From NCBI GenBank assembly GCA_030549495.1, contig JAUIRK010000993.1:496001-560000 (forward strand): a stretch of DNA of 64,000 nt, in the 5' to 3' direction. Under the pieces are notes generated by a model. That model worked only from the letters and a program-made list of their open reading frames with translations, did not search any database and was not told where the DNA came from. Source of the DNA: Nectonema munidae (Eukaryota; Nematomorpha; Nectonematoida; Nectonematidae). The position numbers and the translations under genes were made by a program. Below, in pieces: positions 1 to 12,751 of the stretch; within the stretch, counting starts at the first letter, position 1; the number at the start of each line of letters is the position of its first letter.

Positions 1-424
1 CATCGGTAAATTGCCATTGGTGCCCATCGGTAAATTGCCATTGGTGCCCATCGGTAAATTGCCATTGGTGCCCATCGGTAAATTGCCATTGGTGCCCATC
101 GGTAAATTGCCATTGGTGCCCATCGGTAAATTGCCATTGGTGCCCATCGGTAAATTGCCATTGGTGCCCATCGGTAAATTGCCATTGGTGCCCATCGGTA
201 AATTGCCATTGGTGCCCATCGGTAAATTGCCATTGGTGCCCATCGGTAAATTGCCATTGGTGCCCATCGGTAAATTGCCATTGGTGCCCATCGGTAAATT
301 GCCATTGGTGCCCATCGGTAAATTGCCATTGGTGCCCATCGGTAAATTGCCATTGGTGCCCATTGGTAAATTGCCATTGGTGCCCATCGGTAAATTGCCA
401 TTGGTGCCCATCGGTAAATTGCCA
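1..424. repeat. 24-bp minisatellite, about 17.7 copies
   Basis: Near-perfect tandem array of a 24-bp unit containing GGTAAATTGCCATTGGTGCC. Only one substitution is obvious, near 364 (catt for catc). The array is cut by the left window edge, so its full length is unknown. Because 24 is a multiple of three the array stays open in frame and would encode an 8-residue repeat (PLVPIGKL), but the reading frame ends soon after the array and has no gene features. I treat it as non-coding. The last unit merges into the arm of the inverted repeat listed next. Confidence 0.95.
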
Positions 425-896
425 GGGAGAAAATTGCAATTATTTAACCGCAAACTTCAACATTTTACTTTGCTAATTTTGAAAAACTTTACTGTAACAT
501 TGCATATAAAAAATTTGAAACTTTATTATTGAATATTTAAATCACTAACAAAAGTTAGTTAGTAATGTTCTTTTTTTATTGTAATAAGGTAAATTGCAAG
601 TAAAGGTAACTTGCTCTCTTTTCATCTTGAAGGTAGTTAGTGGTAATTTTTGAAATAATTACATCTTTTTGTTTTGAATAGATAAAGATTTTTTGTCTAC
701 ACTTCTTGCAATTTCTTGCTTTCAAACTAACTTTTGTTAGTGTTATAAATTTTAAATAAACTTTATAATAGAGTTTCAAATTTTTTATATTCAATATTGC
801 AGTAAAGTTTTTCAAAATTAGCAAAGAAAAAGGTTCAGGGTTGAGGTTAAAGTGATATTCTCCATGGCAGTTAACCCACAATGGCAATTTATCCAA
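418..896. mobile_element. Foldback-like inverted repeat bordering the minisatellite
   Basis: Positions about 418-563 and 719-896 are inverted copies of each other, roughly 85-90% alike in the core (for example tttgctaattttgaaaaac at 470 and its complement near 800), around a 155-base spacer. At its outer end the right arm carries one degenerate inverted copy of the 24-bp unit (GGATAAATTGCCATTGTG, read on the minus strand, near 876-893). The left arm has the same motif expanded to about 18 copies. Inverted arms with internal tandem repeats recall Foldback-type elements. No target-site duplication can be checked because the left end is outside the window. Confidence 0.7.
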
Positions 897-2448
897 AAAT
901 TGATTTTCTCACTTTTAATTTTTCGGCCACATTTAAAAAGAACATAAATGTTTGGAAATAGCACTACTTCTCATTTTGCTTGTGCAGGAGATTCAGGCCG
1001 CATCTGTAAAGATATTTCCATGAAATGATTTTTCCAACGTTTTAATTTTATGGAAAATAATTCTATACAAGGCAAATCTTCTTTGTATTTTGTGATACCC
1101 TTTTCTAGATTCACATCTTTTAACGACAAATTACTTGGAACAAGGCCCATTAAAGAAGTTGAAATCATTTCGGATGGAGAAAATTTTTCATTAAGACACA
1201 AAAAATAAATGATTTTTATAAATTGTCATGAAGAAAACAATAAATTGAAAGGATGTGCTTCCGTGCACTGCGATTACTGCCACCCTATTCAGCAAAGCTA
1301 GTGCCATACTTATCAACATGACGTTCATAACCTATCATTTCTAAGGTTTCAACGTTATATACAAAAAACATGTAGAAGTGTTGATAATCCTCATATCTTT
1401 CTTGGCTAACGACTTTTGCAAAATTCTAACAATGGTATCCTTTTTTTCATTTAATGTTTTATGATTTATAATAAATTTAATAGCACCTCTTCATTTTGGA
1501 CTATCTAATAAGTACTGACAAAAAAATTTAAGACAATCAATTACGTTATACACATAGGGTATTGAACACTTCTATAAAATATTTAGATTGCAAGAAATAT
1601 TATACTATATGCCAATATAGTCTGTTAATTGTTTTTTCCCCAATTTAATACGTAGATTCTTAGAATAAGTAAAAAATAATGAATAAAAAGAAACAAAAAT
1701 GGATCCTTCCTAACGCCATTGAACACCCTGCCCCTGTGTGTGGGCCTGTTTATCAATAGTTCTAACCTCAGTGCGATTAATAAATATTCACAATTATAGA
1801 GATTGAACCCACACTCACGTATGCCTACATGTGGAAAATAAAGATTTTAAATTTAAAGCAATGACATGATCAAATGCTTGTATAATTTATGCTTAGAAAA
1901 AATCTGAAAATGTTTGATTTTTGTTTCGAAAAATAATTAAGTTGTAAAATGTTTCCTTAAAATATTTCAGACGTTTCAAGGATTGGTACGCTAAAAATCG
2001 TAATACTAAATTGTCAATATCTTTGAACATATTATAAATATTACAATATATTATTTGTATATTTCAATACAATAAACGACTCAATTAAAAAAATAGAGAA
2101 AATAAAAAAAAATAAAAATAAAAATCTGTGATTTACATAAGTTGACCGTAAAAATATCCGTGATGGAATATAATGCACATATTTGTATTTTACTTCAAAA
2201 TTTGATCTCGCCCACCCTCCTCTCACTCTTCTTTGGAAAGGTGTGATTAAAACCCTTAAGCATTTTTTCGTGTACAATTTGTAGACATAAAGGTTTTAGT
2301 CAACCATAAAAATTTATTTTAAAAGTAAAAAAAAATAAACGCGTGAAGTGACGCTATATATCAATAGTTTACTTAATTTTAACTGAAATATAATAAAAAT
2401 AATGAGTTTTATTTCACTTCTGACGAAAATAACTTCATTGATAAAATA
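897..2448. other. AT-rich intergenic, no gene recognised
   Basis: Only short open frames occur and none resembles a known family. The segment near 1790-1820 (gagattgaaccca) resembles a degenerate tRNA B box on the minus strand, too weak to call. Confidence 0.5.
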
Positions 2449-2465
2449 GTGTACAAAATGTACAC
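2449..2465. repeat. 17-bp perfect hairpin palindrome
   Basis: GTGTACA-AAA-TGTACAC: 7-bp perfect arms and a 3-base loop, about 290 bases upstream of the first piggyBac reading frame. A partner with one mismatch lies beyond its 3' end at 4544-4560. The same arm-and-loop design occurs in the TTAA-flanked MITEs elsewhere in the window. Confidence 0.7.
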
Positions 2466-2734
2466 ATATGGTATTTAGCATGTGATTGCAATGTATGTTG
2501 TAATTTCACTTGGCATCAAAGGTTTTCTTTATATTGATCGATTATTATGTTTTTATGAAAACAAATGTATTTAAGATACTTCTTGTTATCTTCTCATTTG
2601 TTCGTCTTCTTTCTTTTTTTGTTATAGCTTACTTTTTGTTATCTCACTCTCAATTGTTATAAATATTCTTTGCGCATTTTTTATTCAAATAGAGGAAAAG
2701 AACTTCCTTCAAAAACGCGTGTGCTTTTCTTTCT

Positions 2735-4446
2735 TTGTGTAAAGAAGATGATGCTAGTTTTGATGAAATGGAAAATCAAGAAATTACACAAGAAGAAAAT
2801 GATATAAATCTAATTGAAAATAAATATGTTGACGATTCCGAAGAATATTTTGAAGACAATGAAGGAGACATGGCAGTATATTTTCAAAGTTCAGACGATT
2901 CGAACAGCGAAGATTCTGATGACTCTGAGAACAGTTCTTTCAATCACGAATTGGAATCAAGAGGAACGAATATAAATAAAATTTTAGGTGGAATTCGAAT
3001 CCAATACTACCAGCTTCTTGTTTGAGAAATATACTTACACAACCTTCAAAAGCTTTGTGTTCAACACCTACTGAGAAAGATACTTTTAAGCTATCTTACA
3101 ACGATGAGATGTTTCTCCATATTTCGCGTAACACAAATCGTAAAGTAAATGATATTCGATATCATGAAGGAATCTAATAGTAAAAAGTTTCCTTTATACA
3201 TGTCGAATTTTTGTCAAGAGGAAATAGAAGCGTACTTTGCAATTATAATCAGAGCGGGTGTCGATAGAGACAATGTGAGTAATTTGCACGACCTTTGGGC
3301 TGTTAAAGATAGTCGTCCTTTTTACCGTGCGACTATGAGCTTAATTCGTTTAACGTTTGTTCTATTTGTTTGAGATTCGATAATTTTAGATTTAGAAATG
3401 AAAGAATAGCGTTAGATAAATTAGCAGCAATAAGATAGTTATTGACAATTTTTCAAGTTAATTTATGTCGTTTCTATCTTCCAGGAAGTTCTATAACAAT
3501 GGATTAACAAATCTAGGTTATAGAGGTAGAATTCCAAGCAAAACTTATATGCCTTGTAAACCTAGAAAATATGAAATCAAAAAAGCTTTGAAAGGACATA
3601 TTTATTGTGGAAACAATCCATTTGAAAGCAATTGATAAAAAAGATTTTTCTTCTAATATTGATTTAAAATGAGTTGAACCTTTCTTCAAAACTGGGCGAG
3701 ATATAGTAACTGATCGTTATTTCGCTTCCTATAAACTAGCTGTGCAACTACATTGAGAAAATTTAACTTTATTAGGAACTATTAAATCTAAACGAAAAGA
3801 AATACCTGATATTCTTAAAAGAAAAGCGCCTACATTTCCAACGACTTCTATTTATGATCATGAAAACTCTATTTCAATTGTATCTTTTGCTATTTCACTT
3901 GTATGTGCTTAAAAAAATGGAACTGTATTTTTTTAAGTTCTTCACACTTTAGTATCGACATCTCTAATCATAGTGATAACAAAGCAAGTATTATTTTAGA
4001 CTACAACAAATATAAAGGAGGAGTTGATTTGATCAATGGAATACATGAAGAATTTATTACAAAAAGAAAAACAACAAGATGGCTCATGTTGATAAATGAC
4101 AACATTATAGATATTCCTTGTCACAACTCTTTCATTTTAATGTGTAAAAATGGTTATAAATTGAGCAGAAAACAATTTTTGCGAAATTTGCCTGTTCAAC
4201 TTGCAGAAGGTTATGCTAACAAGAGATACCAAAACTCAAACTTAAGAAAAAACTATTTTGGCTTGAAGATTAGTTGCTTATTTTACAAGCTTTGGAACTC
4301 TAAATTCTAATAATACTCTATCAAAAAGGCCTAGAAGATGCGTTGAATGTAAGAAATGGAGCAGTTCTACCTGTGATACATGTAATGATGTAACATGCCC
4401 TCTTCATCGCATAAGTGTAAAAAAAGAATTTTGTTTTTACTGTTAA
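2735..4446 (+). pseudogene. piggyBac transposase, decayed copy 1
   Basis: Fragments in several frames line up in order with a piggyBac-family (DDE_Tnp_1_7) transposase. First comes an acidic Asp/Glu/Ser-rich N-terminus (2735-2990). A central block at 3480-3580 reads RGRIPSKTYMPCKPRKYEIK. The strand around a catalytic Asp is at about 3690-3740 (GRDIVTDRYFASYKLA). The block GGVDLINGIHEEFITKRKTT is at 4015-4080, followed by the usual helical C-terminal part to 4310. Last is a Cys-rich zinc finger at 4327-4446 with the pattern CxxC...CxxC...CxxxH...CxxC, ending at a stop. Reading it through needs several frameshifts and passes in-frame stops, so it is inactive. Element ends with TTAA were not found with confidence. 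Confidence 0.9.
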
Positions 4447-4543
4447 TAAACATTTCTAATAAAATTTGTCCTTTTTTTAATTAAATTAATTTGTATAGCA
4501 CGAAATAAGTTACATTTTAATTGTATATCTTCTTTAAACTAAA

Positions 4544-4560
4544 CGTGCACAAATTGTACG
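4544..4560. repeat. Imperfect hairpin palindrome 3' of piggyBac copy 1
   Basis: CGTGCA-CAAAT-TGTACG, 6-bp arms with one mismatch. It lies about 100 bases after the transposase stop and resembles the palindrome at 2449-2465, so the pair may mark subterminal regions of the element. Confidence 0.4.
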
Positions 4561-4950
4561 CCAAAAAATAACAGTGTCGCAAAAAATCACAATACATTTA
4601 AGAACTGACAATTAATTACTGTAGCATGGCTTAATGACATAAGTAAAATAAAGTAGAAATGTTGGGAGTTATAATGACTAACACTTTAATGACAAGTCTG
4701 AAACCAGCATTTTAAAAAAGAAAAATTGGATTTACAATTCCAATGAAAAAGAAAGTAGATGAATCTTCAAATTTCGGAACACCTATGGGATGGATTAATT
4801 ATTTTTCGTTAATCTTTTATTTCTTGTTAATATAGTATATGGAATTATGATTTTTATTTAAGGGTTGCTTTAAAGTTGAAAATATCCGCGACTTTTTGTA
4901 ATGTTGACTTGGAAACACATTAAAGTTGTTTGCATTTTATTTCTTTTCAA
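4561..4950. other. AT-rich intergenic, nothing recognised
   Basis: No open frame or repeat of note. Confidence 0.5.
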
Positions 4951-5456
4951 AGATTCATTTTATTCGCTGCAAACAGGCTACACACTTTGACTGACATTTA
5001 TCGTTGACCAATCAAATTGCATATCTTGTGCACACAACAAACCCTCCCACAATGTAGCTGAACTTTGCGAACGCGTGTAAATAGCTCTGCACTGCACGCT
5101 ACCAAGATGCAAGTATATCATTGGTTACATTTCGCGTGATTGCTCTCAAGTATTGCATGAATGTGAAGCGGCATACCTCCACCCCTATCCCCTTTCAAAG
5201 GGTTTGAGTAATCTCGGAGCTTATAGGCTTTAGAGCAAGGAAGAAATTTGAAAACGCCTGTCATTCAATCTCTCGTGGGACAAGAAATCGACGCGCTTTG
5301 ATCTGTTACCCGCATTTCGCGTGACGCCTGCACGCACTCACTAATTCACTTCTCTGTAAGATGAGCTTGAACGTAAGACAATCTTCCTTCTACGCGGGTG
5401 CAGGAGTGGAGAGCTGGATCGGAATACACCAAGACTCCATCAAGATCGAGGAGGCA

Positions 5457-5489
<33 letters not shown>

Positions 5490-5530
5490 ACGAGAGGTAT
5501 TGACTTCGAGCTGCAACACTCCACTCAAGT
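4951..5530 (+). other. Less AT-rich segment, possible promoter and first exon
   Basis: Base composition is clearly less AT-rich than the surroundings and CpG is frequent (for example gaacgcgtg and catttcgcgtgac). An ATG at 5361 opens a 139-codon frame to 5780 with a GAA/GAG run coding about 17 acidic residues (5446-5489). A good splice donor (acgagag|gtattg) follows at about 5498. One reading is a first exon with coding or leader sequence that ends at the donor, with the rest of the frame intronic. No family is recognised and no second exon could be tied to it. Confidence 0.3.
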
Positions 5531-8500
5531 ACTTTTAGCTTGCTATATCACGTTTTCAGGGGTGAAAGGCAACCCCAGACTTTCATTTCTTAGTCAGTAC
5601 CCACTCAGCATTTTAATTCACACCCCATTTCACCTTGCATATGTAAACAGCGCAGTCTTCATTTTTCTTAGGGTGCGAGACCAAGGAACGTCCGTGAAAC
5701 ATGAGTTTCGCAATCTTCATATTGCGTTGAAATGTGCTAATCGGTGTCTCTACGAAGAGTTTTTAGATTTAGGCGCTTAATGACCGGCATAATATTTGTA
5801 TTAAACTTTAAATGTACGAAAGCACGCCGATAAAGCGTACACTTTAAAAATAGAGATATTGATAACGTCATTGTAAATTTGAAGTTTGTTTAAAAAAACC
5901 CTCAATATCGTCCTGAAATTCATTTATCAATGCTTTTATGAATCGAGTGAAGAACAAGCACCATAAACATTTTATGGTGGCATTTGAAGACTTTTAGGGT
6001 TGGTTGTTCATCATGTGATCCATATAACTTCATGTGGACTTCATTTGAATGGGGGCTTTCTTCATGTGATCTATCGTAATACTTTCCTTATTTGTATAGC
6101 CTTACTATTAGTAGTTTAGTAGGAGATTTTTAATGGCTGAATTTTCTCCTTCTCAATCCACGTAAGTCTTTCATATTTAAAGCTATTGGATTCCAATCCA
6201 GTGGTCAACTTACTATCAGAGAAAATAATATAAGTAATCGTACAAAAATACCCAACTTGCTAAACGAAAGCCTGATATTCAACAATTTTCTTTTTTATAG
6301 CTATAATGATATTCGATACTTGCATATAGGGAGCAGGTAGAATACCCCGGACTCGTGATGGAGACAATTCATCCACTCTCACCAGTCAAAGAAAATTTGC
6401 ACTAAAAAAGTAAAAATAATAAAAAAGATAAAATATAGATTATATTTGTGAAGAAAGATAACTTCTTATCTATTTCTTTATTTGGCCATTTCATAAGAGC
6501 AGTTTATATTTTGGCAAGCTTGTAACTAGAAATTTTTAGGAGGGGTTAAATCTGAAAAATATTAAGATCAGAGTACTTAAATCTCCATCCTATGTTTTCT
6601 TTTTCTCTAAATTAGTAAATTAGAATCAGAGACGATTCCTTATGTTGCAAGATTTATCAAAAATTATAATATAATTGTAATTAGATGAAATTTTTTTTGA
6701 AATTTTGTTAGAAATATTATTAATCTGAAAAATTGGGGGAGGGAGGGGGGTCAACTTTTCTCTCTTGTCTGGTTAGGGGGCTTGGTATTATATATATATG
6801 CATTCAAACACTTTTAAAAAAGTTGTTTTCAAGTAACTTACTTTTATCTAGCTTTTGCCACACGTGATAAAGACAGCGAATCAGATTTCTAATTTAAAGT
6901 TATTCACATTAGATTCGGTATTGGTGAGTATGATTCGTAGATTATGCCATCATATCATTGATAAAATTGATATATATCTGAGTCCGAGGATGACACTTGT
7001 AGATAGTTTACTTAGCCATAGTTAGATATTTTTCTTAGCCTTTGAAAAATATATAATACGATTCCATTTGAATTGAGAGTAAACTCTTAAAAAGTGCTAT
7101 CAAATGTGATAGGGATATCAATATTGACGCCGTCATTTAAAACTTTGCTCTAACTATAACTCAAAAAATGTTAATGTAATCGTATAATATGACACCTGTC
7201 ACTCATTTTATAAGATTATTATTCTTCCAAAAATCTATTTAAAATTTCTATAATATCAACTGAGCGCAAGCACTGAACAAAGCAGTTACAGTATGTACGA
7301 TGGTTTAACTCAAACTTTTGCTCTGGGCCGCCAAGACTTGTGAGCTCCCTATTGCCTTTATGTTTACAATTGAGTGAGCTAATCATTTATTCATTGTTAA
7401 AATTATTTTTTTAATAAAACAATTTGGAAAAATGAAATTAATATTTTATACTTTCTAATCGCTTATCATTTTTCCTGCATGACTTTTTGTTTTACAAAAC
7501 AGGGTTGTGTCTCAGCTAAAGATGTATCGGATATCCGCTTGGCATTCGCAGAAGCGAAATATCTATCTGTAAAAATTTTACACCCTCTTAACATCCTCAT
7601 TCGTAGATCATTTATGTTTCACAATTTTCAAATATTTTTCTTTTACCAATATACCGGAAAGTATTTTTCGGAATGCTTCAATTTTTATTTTATCCAAAAT
7701 TTTTATGATAAGTACGTCTTTATGATAACATTATGCATACGCAAATGCATCTAAATATCTCTCTAAAAGTTTAAGAAGTATAAAACTTGGGTTTGCTTAA
7801 AATAGCAATGATGATATCCGCTTCCAAATCAATTCTCACATCCGCTTCCGTTAGGATGGCAAATTTGATATCTGCCTCAACGTCCTAGAATACAAAAAAT
7901 TCCACATGCAAATACATCTCTAGTCTTAGCTTATGCGCAAAGAGAATGCAGCGATAATATCCTTTCTTTTGAATAATTAATGAAATACCATACAAGAAAG
8001 GAAACACAAAAATTGACGATTTTGTGACCAGTATTTCCGCCTTAAAGACCTTTAACAAGGTATTCTAAATTAAATATATATATCTCATGCTTTAATATAT
8101 TTACAGCATTAATTTTTATTTATAAAAATCTACCAAACTTTCCTTTCGTATGGCGCTTGTTTTGCCTGATAAATCTTCAGCAACCCGTGCAGATAGATAT
8201 ATTACAAAAATTGAGACTATAAATTCGCTTTATTACCCGAAATCTACGCTTTTCCATATACAAAGTATGCTGTTATTTCATAAATGTACCATATGTATGA
8301 GAAATATGAACGCCAAATTCAAAGCGACACCAAGCCAAGCTTCTAAACTCCCTCATACTCACACCCTCATCTGAATTATTCACATACGATACGATGTCAA
8401 GGAATGTATATTAAACATTTTTTCTCAAAATACCTTTATTCATATTATGCAAGTTTGGTAAAGAATTTTAAAGTTGCAAAGAAAAAGAAACTTGGCTCGT

Positions 8501-9289
8501 ATTCTCAAAGTTTAATTTAATGACTAGATTAATAATGTTTTGGTTAAGTTGTTTTATTTTATGAGCTTACCAGAAAACACTTTTAAATTGAATATTTTTG
8601 CTTGTTGGCCTTTCATTTTCACTTAAAGTCCTTTTTGCTTTACTTTTAACCTCGTTTTTAATTTTTTTTTTTCGTATAAAAAAAGAAAGAAAACGAGTAT
8701 GGATAAATAGAGAAAAAAAGTTTCTTGGATATTTTCCTTCAAATTGTACCAAAAATTTTAATTTACGGAAAAATTTGGGCAAAAGTTAAATTAGAATTAT
8801 TCTTTACTCTGTGGAATTTATGGCATCGATACCCAACAAAAAATATAAAAGATGCTCTGAAAATTAGATACTAAAAAGTTTTTTCAAGTTTCACACTGGA
8901 ATTTCTCAACAATTTCTCATATTAAACAAAATTAGTATACTTATTTTCTTTTAGATCATTAAATTTAACGAATTTTTTAAAAAATATATATATTTTAATG
9001 GTCAATTGACTGATTAGTATTTATAATATCAACTCCATTGAAAAAAAGAGCTGCGAGTTATCAGGATTAAAGAATAACATGTTAGAGTTATCAGCGCATT
9101 GTGGAGATTTTTGAAAGGATTGACAAGACAGCTTCTAAACCTGTCAAATAGGGAATATGAGATAAAAATAATTACAACCCCTTCTAACTAATCAACACTG
9201 TTAAAAGCACATCATTCATAAACCCTTCGGTCATAGTCAAAGCCAAATTTTGAGAAATTTTTCTATCGAGGTGATAAAACTAGAAATTG
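5531..9289. other. AT-rich intergenic or intronic, no gene recognised
   Basis: Short open frames only (for example 7479-7754 and 8150-8374), none with a recognisable domain. G-rich patches near 6735-6780 resemble the ends of hAT-type MITEs but no pair of ends was found. Confidence 0.5.
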
Positions 9290-9735
9290 TTTATAAATTT
9301 TTAATTCTTTCGAAAATATTTATATTCAATGAATCGACAACTTCATTTGGCAAACCATTCCAGTGATTATATGCATTTTGTATCAAATATTGTTGTCTAT
9401 AATTACTTTGATAGGAATCAGGTTTAAATTTCAGTGAATGTGATCGGGAATTTCTCTTTGAGTAACCAGGTAAAACATCTCCTCAATGTTCATGACCTTC
9501 CTTTCACAATATTAAATATATAGTAATCATTTCATTCCTTAAGCTTCTGTAATACAAAGAAGGAAGATTAATTTTCTCCAATCTTCTAATGTAACATAAA
9601 CTTTGCATTCCTTTCAAGTGTTTTCTAAATACTCTTTGAACGTTTTCTATTTTTCTGATGTTCATGACTTTATCTATAGCCTTAAGAACTGGAGAAAGAA
9701 TTTTAATGTATTCATTTAAAAAAAAATTCACCATG
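9290..9735 (-). pseudogene. LINE 3' end fragment (non-LTR reverse transcriptase C-terminus)
   Basis: Read on the minus strand from 9735: a frame with KIENVQRVFRKHLKGMQSL and then RRLEKINLPSLYYRSLRNEM, followed in other frames by RNSRSHSLKFKPD and later AYNHWNGLPNEVVDSLN. This order is the conserved tail of jockey/CR1-type LINE ORF2 proteins, where a 'KIEKVQ..FTK' stretch, 'L.LPSLEYRR..DM', 'SR.H..K' and 'WN.LP..VV' follow the reverse transcriptase domain. Frameshifts and stops are present. It is 5'-truncated, as is usual for LINE copies. It is related to the plus-strand fragment at 12150-12751. Confidence 0.75.
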
Positions 9736-10135
9736 GTTTCAAACTTGAATTTTTCCTACTCAATCCTTCATTGTTTAACTTAATCACAAATTGGTAAGTG
9801 TGGAGAGAGAAGAAGGCAAACAAAAAATAGACGTAATGAGAAAAAGTGTCCAAAGAAGGAAAGATACGAATGCAAGGGAATATGAGTTCCAAAATAAATT
9901 GGGCAGAGTATCAGGCGGAAAAGTAAAACAGAAAAATAATAGTCAATATAAATTGATAGGCATACGTTTAGGCGTAACAAAAATGCCACTACAAAATACC
10001 CTTTGCATTAGAAAACCGCTTTTCTCAGAATATTGTTACAAGTTTGAGTGTATTTTAGTGAAACTAAATTATTACAGCTTTTTAGCATATTACTATTACA
10101 TATTACTCAGCGGATACGGCTTTTTGCCCCTTAGA
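9736..10135. other. Unassigned; plus-strand open frame 9791-10195
   Basis: A 134-codon plus-strand frame begins with a basic, polar stretch and ends hydrophobic. It has no recognisable domain and runs into the duplicated repeat at 10136, so it is probably chance. Confidence 0.3.
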
Positions 10136-10333
10136 GCAAAATTTGTTATGCATATTTCCATGCTACGCCTACATTTGATCATTTTGATCTGGTAATTATT
10201 TTTTATAACTCAATTTTTTCCCAGATTTTATTTTCTTACACACATTCAAACAAATTACTTTGCATAATAGGAAAGAAATATATTGCTTTTTTCCTCAGTC
10301 TTTTTATCTTGCATATTTATTATATTGCTTATC
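10136..10333. repeat. 200-bp direct duplication, copy A
   Basis: Nearly identical to 13521-13718: shared runs include ccatgctacgcctacatttg and ttttcttacacacattcaaa, with a few substitutions (for example atgcat versus atccat near the start). Neither copy codes for anything recognisable. No inverted ends or poly-A tail are evident. Confidence 0.85.
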
Positions 10334-12149
10334 CTCTCTTCGTTTTTCAAGCTTAATTGATAAATTCATCTTTTCATTTTTTTAATCACTTTTTAACCTT
10401 AGTGATAAAAAACGTTAGATGATGTGCGAAAAATGATTAAAGAAACTTCCTTCGAAAAAACATTTGTTTGATATAAAAAAAGCGCTAACTAGCATACTTG
10501 AGCTCATACGGGTTTCACCAGCTTTTTTGAAGTTTTTTTTAAAAGTATTTATTCTGTTAAGATTTATTTTCTCTTATGTCTACCTTGATACCTAAATTTA
10601 GTTTGGAAAGTGCATGATAAATATATTTCCAATGTGTCGTGTGGTAATATATATATATACAAAGCCAAAAGTAAAATAAAAATGACTAAGTGAACAAAAA
10701 CTTTTTGAAATTATTTTCGATTAAATCAGTTTTTTGCTTGCACTTTTTGCAGCATTTTTAAAGAAGGAAATTAGTGGACAAGTAAAAAATATTTAGGGCC
10801 CAAGACCCAATTTTCATGGACCATGGTAAATGCAGTTCGCAGAGGAAGAACAGTGAGCAAGCCTGTTCTAGAAAGATTATTGTGAAATTGCGTTTGCTAA
10901 TATTTGAAAACTTGTACTTTATCTGATCTGTCTATAAGAACGAGTTTGAAGCTAAAAACTCTTGACTTAAAAGATCAATTTTAATCAGCCTCTCCATTTA
11001 AACCTCATTTATTTGTCTGTCCTGGTTTGAGTAGTAATTTTTTTAATGTAATTTAAGAAGTTTGCCAAATTTAATGATGTCACTCAATCAAAAAAGTAAT
11101 GATTTGAAATAACTGTCACAAGTAAGCTTTAATAAAATTACACCTTGCCTTTTATTTGAAATGAGTGCAGAAAAATGAACGTTGTATATAGCAGAAGGAT
11201 TTCCCCTTTTAATTACCGTGAATATGCAGATGAGAAAATAAAAGCGTGAGCTATCAATGCTCTCAAATTCCTACTTTAAGCGTGTCCAATACTGACTGAA
11301 TCTTCTAATGGCTGCGTTGTGACAGTGAAGTTGTTTGGGAGAGACGATTTTATCACTTTTAAACACCCGTCACTCACCTGTAAAAATTGATTGAATCATT
11401 CGTTCAAGCAATTTGATTCGCTGACAAATGCACCTTTTTAGACTTGACTCCAGGTAATAACAATAATATGATTGCCAAAATTTTATGATTAATTTTATGG
11501 TTGTAGAGAAAGAAGCAACAACAAATTGCACTTTTATCATTTATATGATATGGATTCGATCATTCTCCTCTTCGTATGCATGTGTGCATAATCTCACCTA
11601 TTCTTCACTCTTGCTCATAGACGCAAATATTTAACGAGATTTCTTTCTCCTCGTTATATTTCATTGACTCGCACGTATACACAATTTAAAATAAATATCA
11701 AATAGAAAACGTTTTATATGGTGACAAGGGTAAGGGACACAGTCCACATTATAAAATGTCTAGGCCTATACTCGTTATTTTTGAGCCGTTTTTAACACCA
11801 GTTCTCCACGAAATGCAAAGCGTCTGCCTTATTTATACAAAATTCTTTCGAAAACGAAAGCAGAGGATTGGTCTGCAAAATTGTGCTTGGTCTAGAACTT
11901 TTTTTCGTGATAAAAATTAAAATGGAGGTGAATAAATGATGCAAAGCTTTTATAAACTAACGTGAAAAACATCACAAAATTTAGGCTCAAAAAAAGTTCG
12001 TAAGAATTTAATTCTAAAATTTTGAACATTTCTAAAATTTTAGATATTGTGCTTAAAAAATTTAGTTTTTTACTTAATATAAAAATTGGAGTGATTTTCA
12101 GCTTTATATATAAAAGATTTTAAAGTTATAAAAAAACTTGAAACTCTGG
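10334..12149. other. AT-rich intergenic or intronic, no gene recognised
   Basis: No coding frame of interest. A short TA run lies near 10648. Nothing else is supported. Confidence 0.5.
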
Positions 12150-12751
12150 AAATTATTATAGGCAAATCTAATACTGACGCTTTCTTCTTAGGTTGCACGT
12201 CTCTATCCAAAGTTGATAAACAGAATGACTTAGGATTGATAATAGAGATTCAACGTTTAATCTTAATACACATGTTTTAACTGTTGTCAAAAAATCATAT
12301 TCTACGATTCATATGTTGAAAAATACCTTCGTATTTTCTCATTTTGATATCGCTGTCTATCTTTTCAAGTCTTTGGTAAGACCAATTCTTGAATATGAAA
12401 ACGTGATTTATGGTAATTCTTTTGTGAGTAATGTCAAGAAAATTGAAAAAGTTCAAAACAATTTTACTAAAAGTTTGCATGATATGAGAAATGTTCCATA
12501 CTCACAGAGAATGAGGTCATTAAACTTACCTTCACTTAACTAAAGAATAAAAAAGAATTCAATGATCACCATCTTCAACATTATAAAGAAATATATGCTC
12601 ATAAAAGAAAATGTTTTACCTGCGTTCTCAGCAAGAATTTCCAGATCGCATTGTTATACGTTTAAATCTGAACGTTTTCAAAACAATTACCATCATACTT
12701 ACTTAACACAAAGAGCCTTGAATGATTGGAATTTTTCGGAAGAAGTATGAT
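12150..12751 (+). pseudogene. LINE 3' end fragment (non-LTR reverse transcriptase C-terminus)
   Basis: Blocks in order: near 12215 VDKQNDLGLIIE, like the 'KDLGV.I' motif after the reverse transcriptase palm. Then LFKSLVRPILEYENVIYG (12361-12414), KKIEKVQNNFTKSLHDMRNV (12436-12495), RMRSLNLPSLN up to a stop at 12541, and in a second frame SRSHCYTFKSERF and QRALNDWNF up to 12751. This is the typical end of a jockey/CR1-like LINE ORF2. It is truncated at the 5' end and broken by at least one stop and one frameshift. Confidence 0.85.

Noticed and set aside
11-532. 173-residue open frame with an 8-residue repeat
   Set aside because: It is the translation of the 24-bp minisatellite, whose unit length happens to keep the frame. 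No start context, exon structure or domain.
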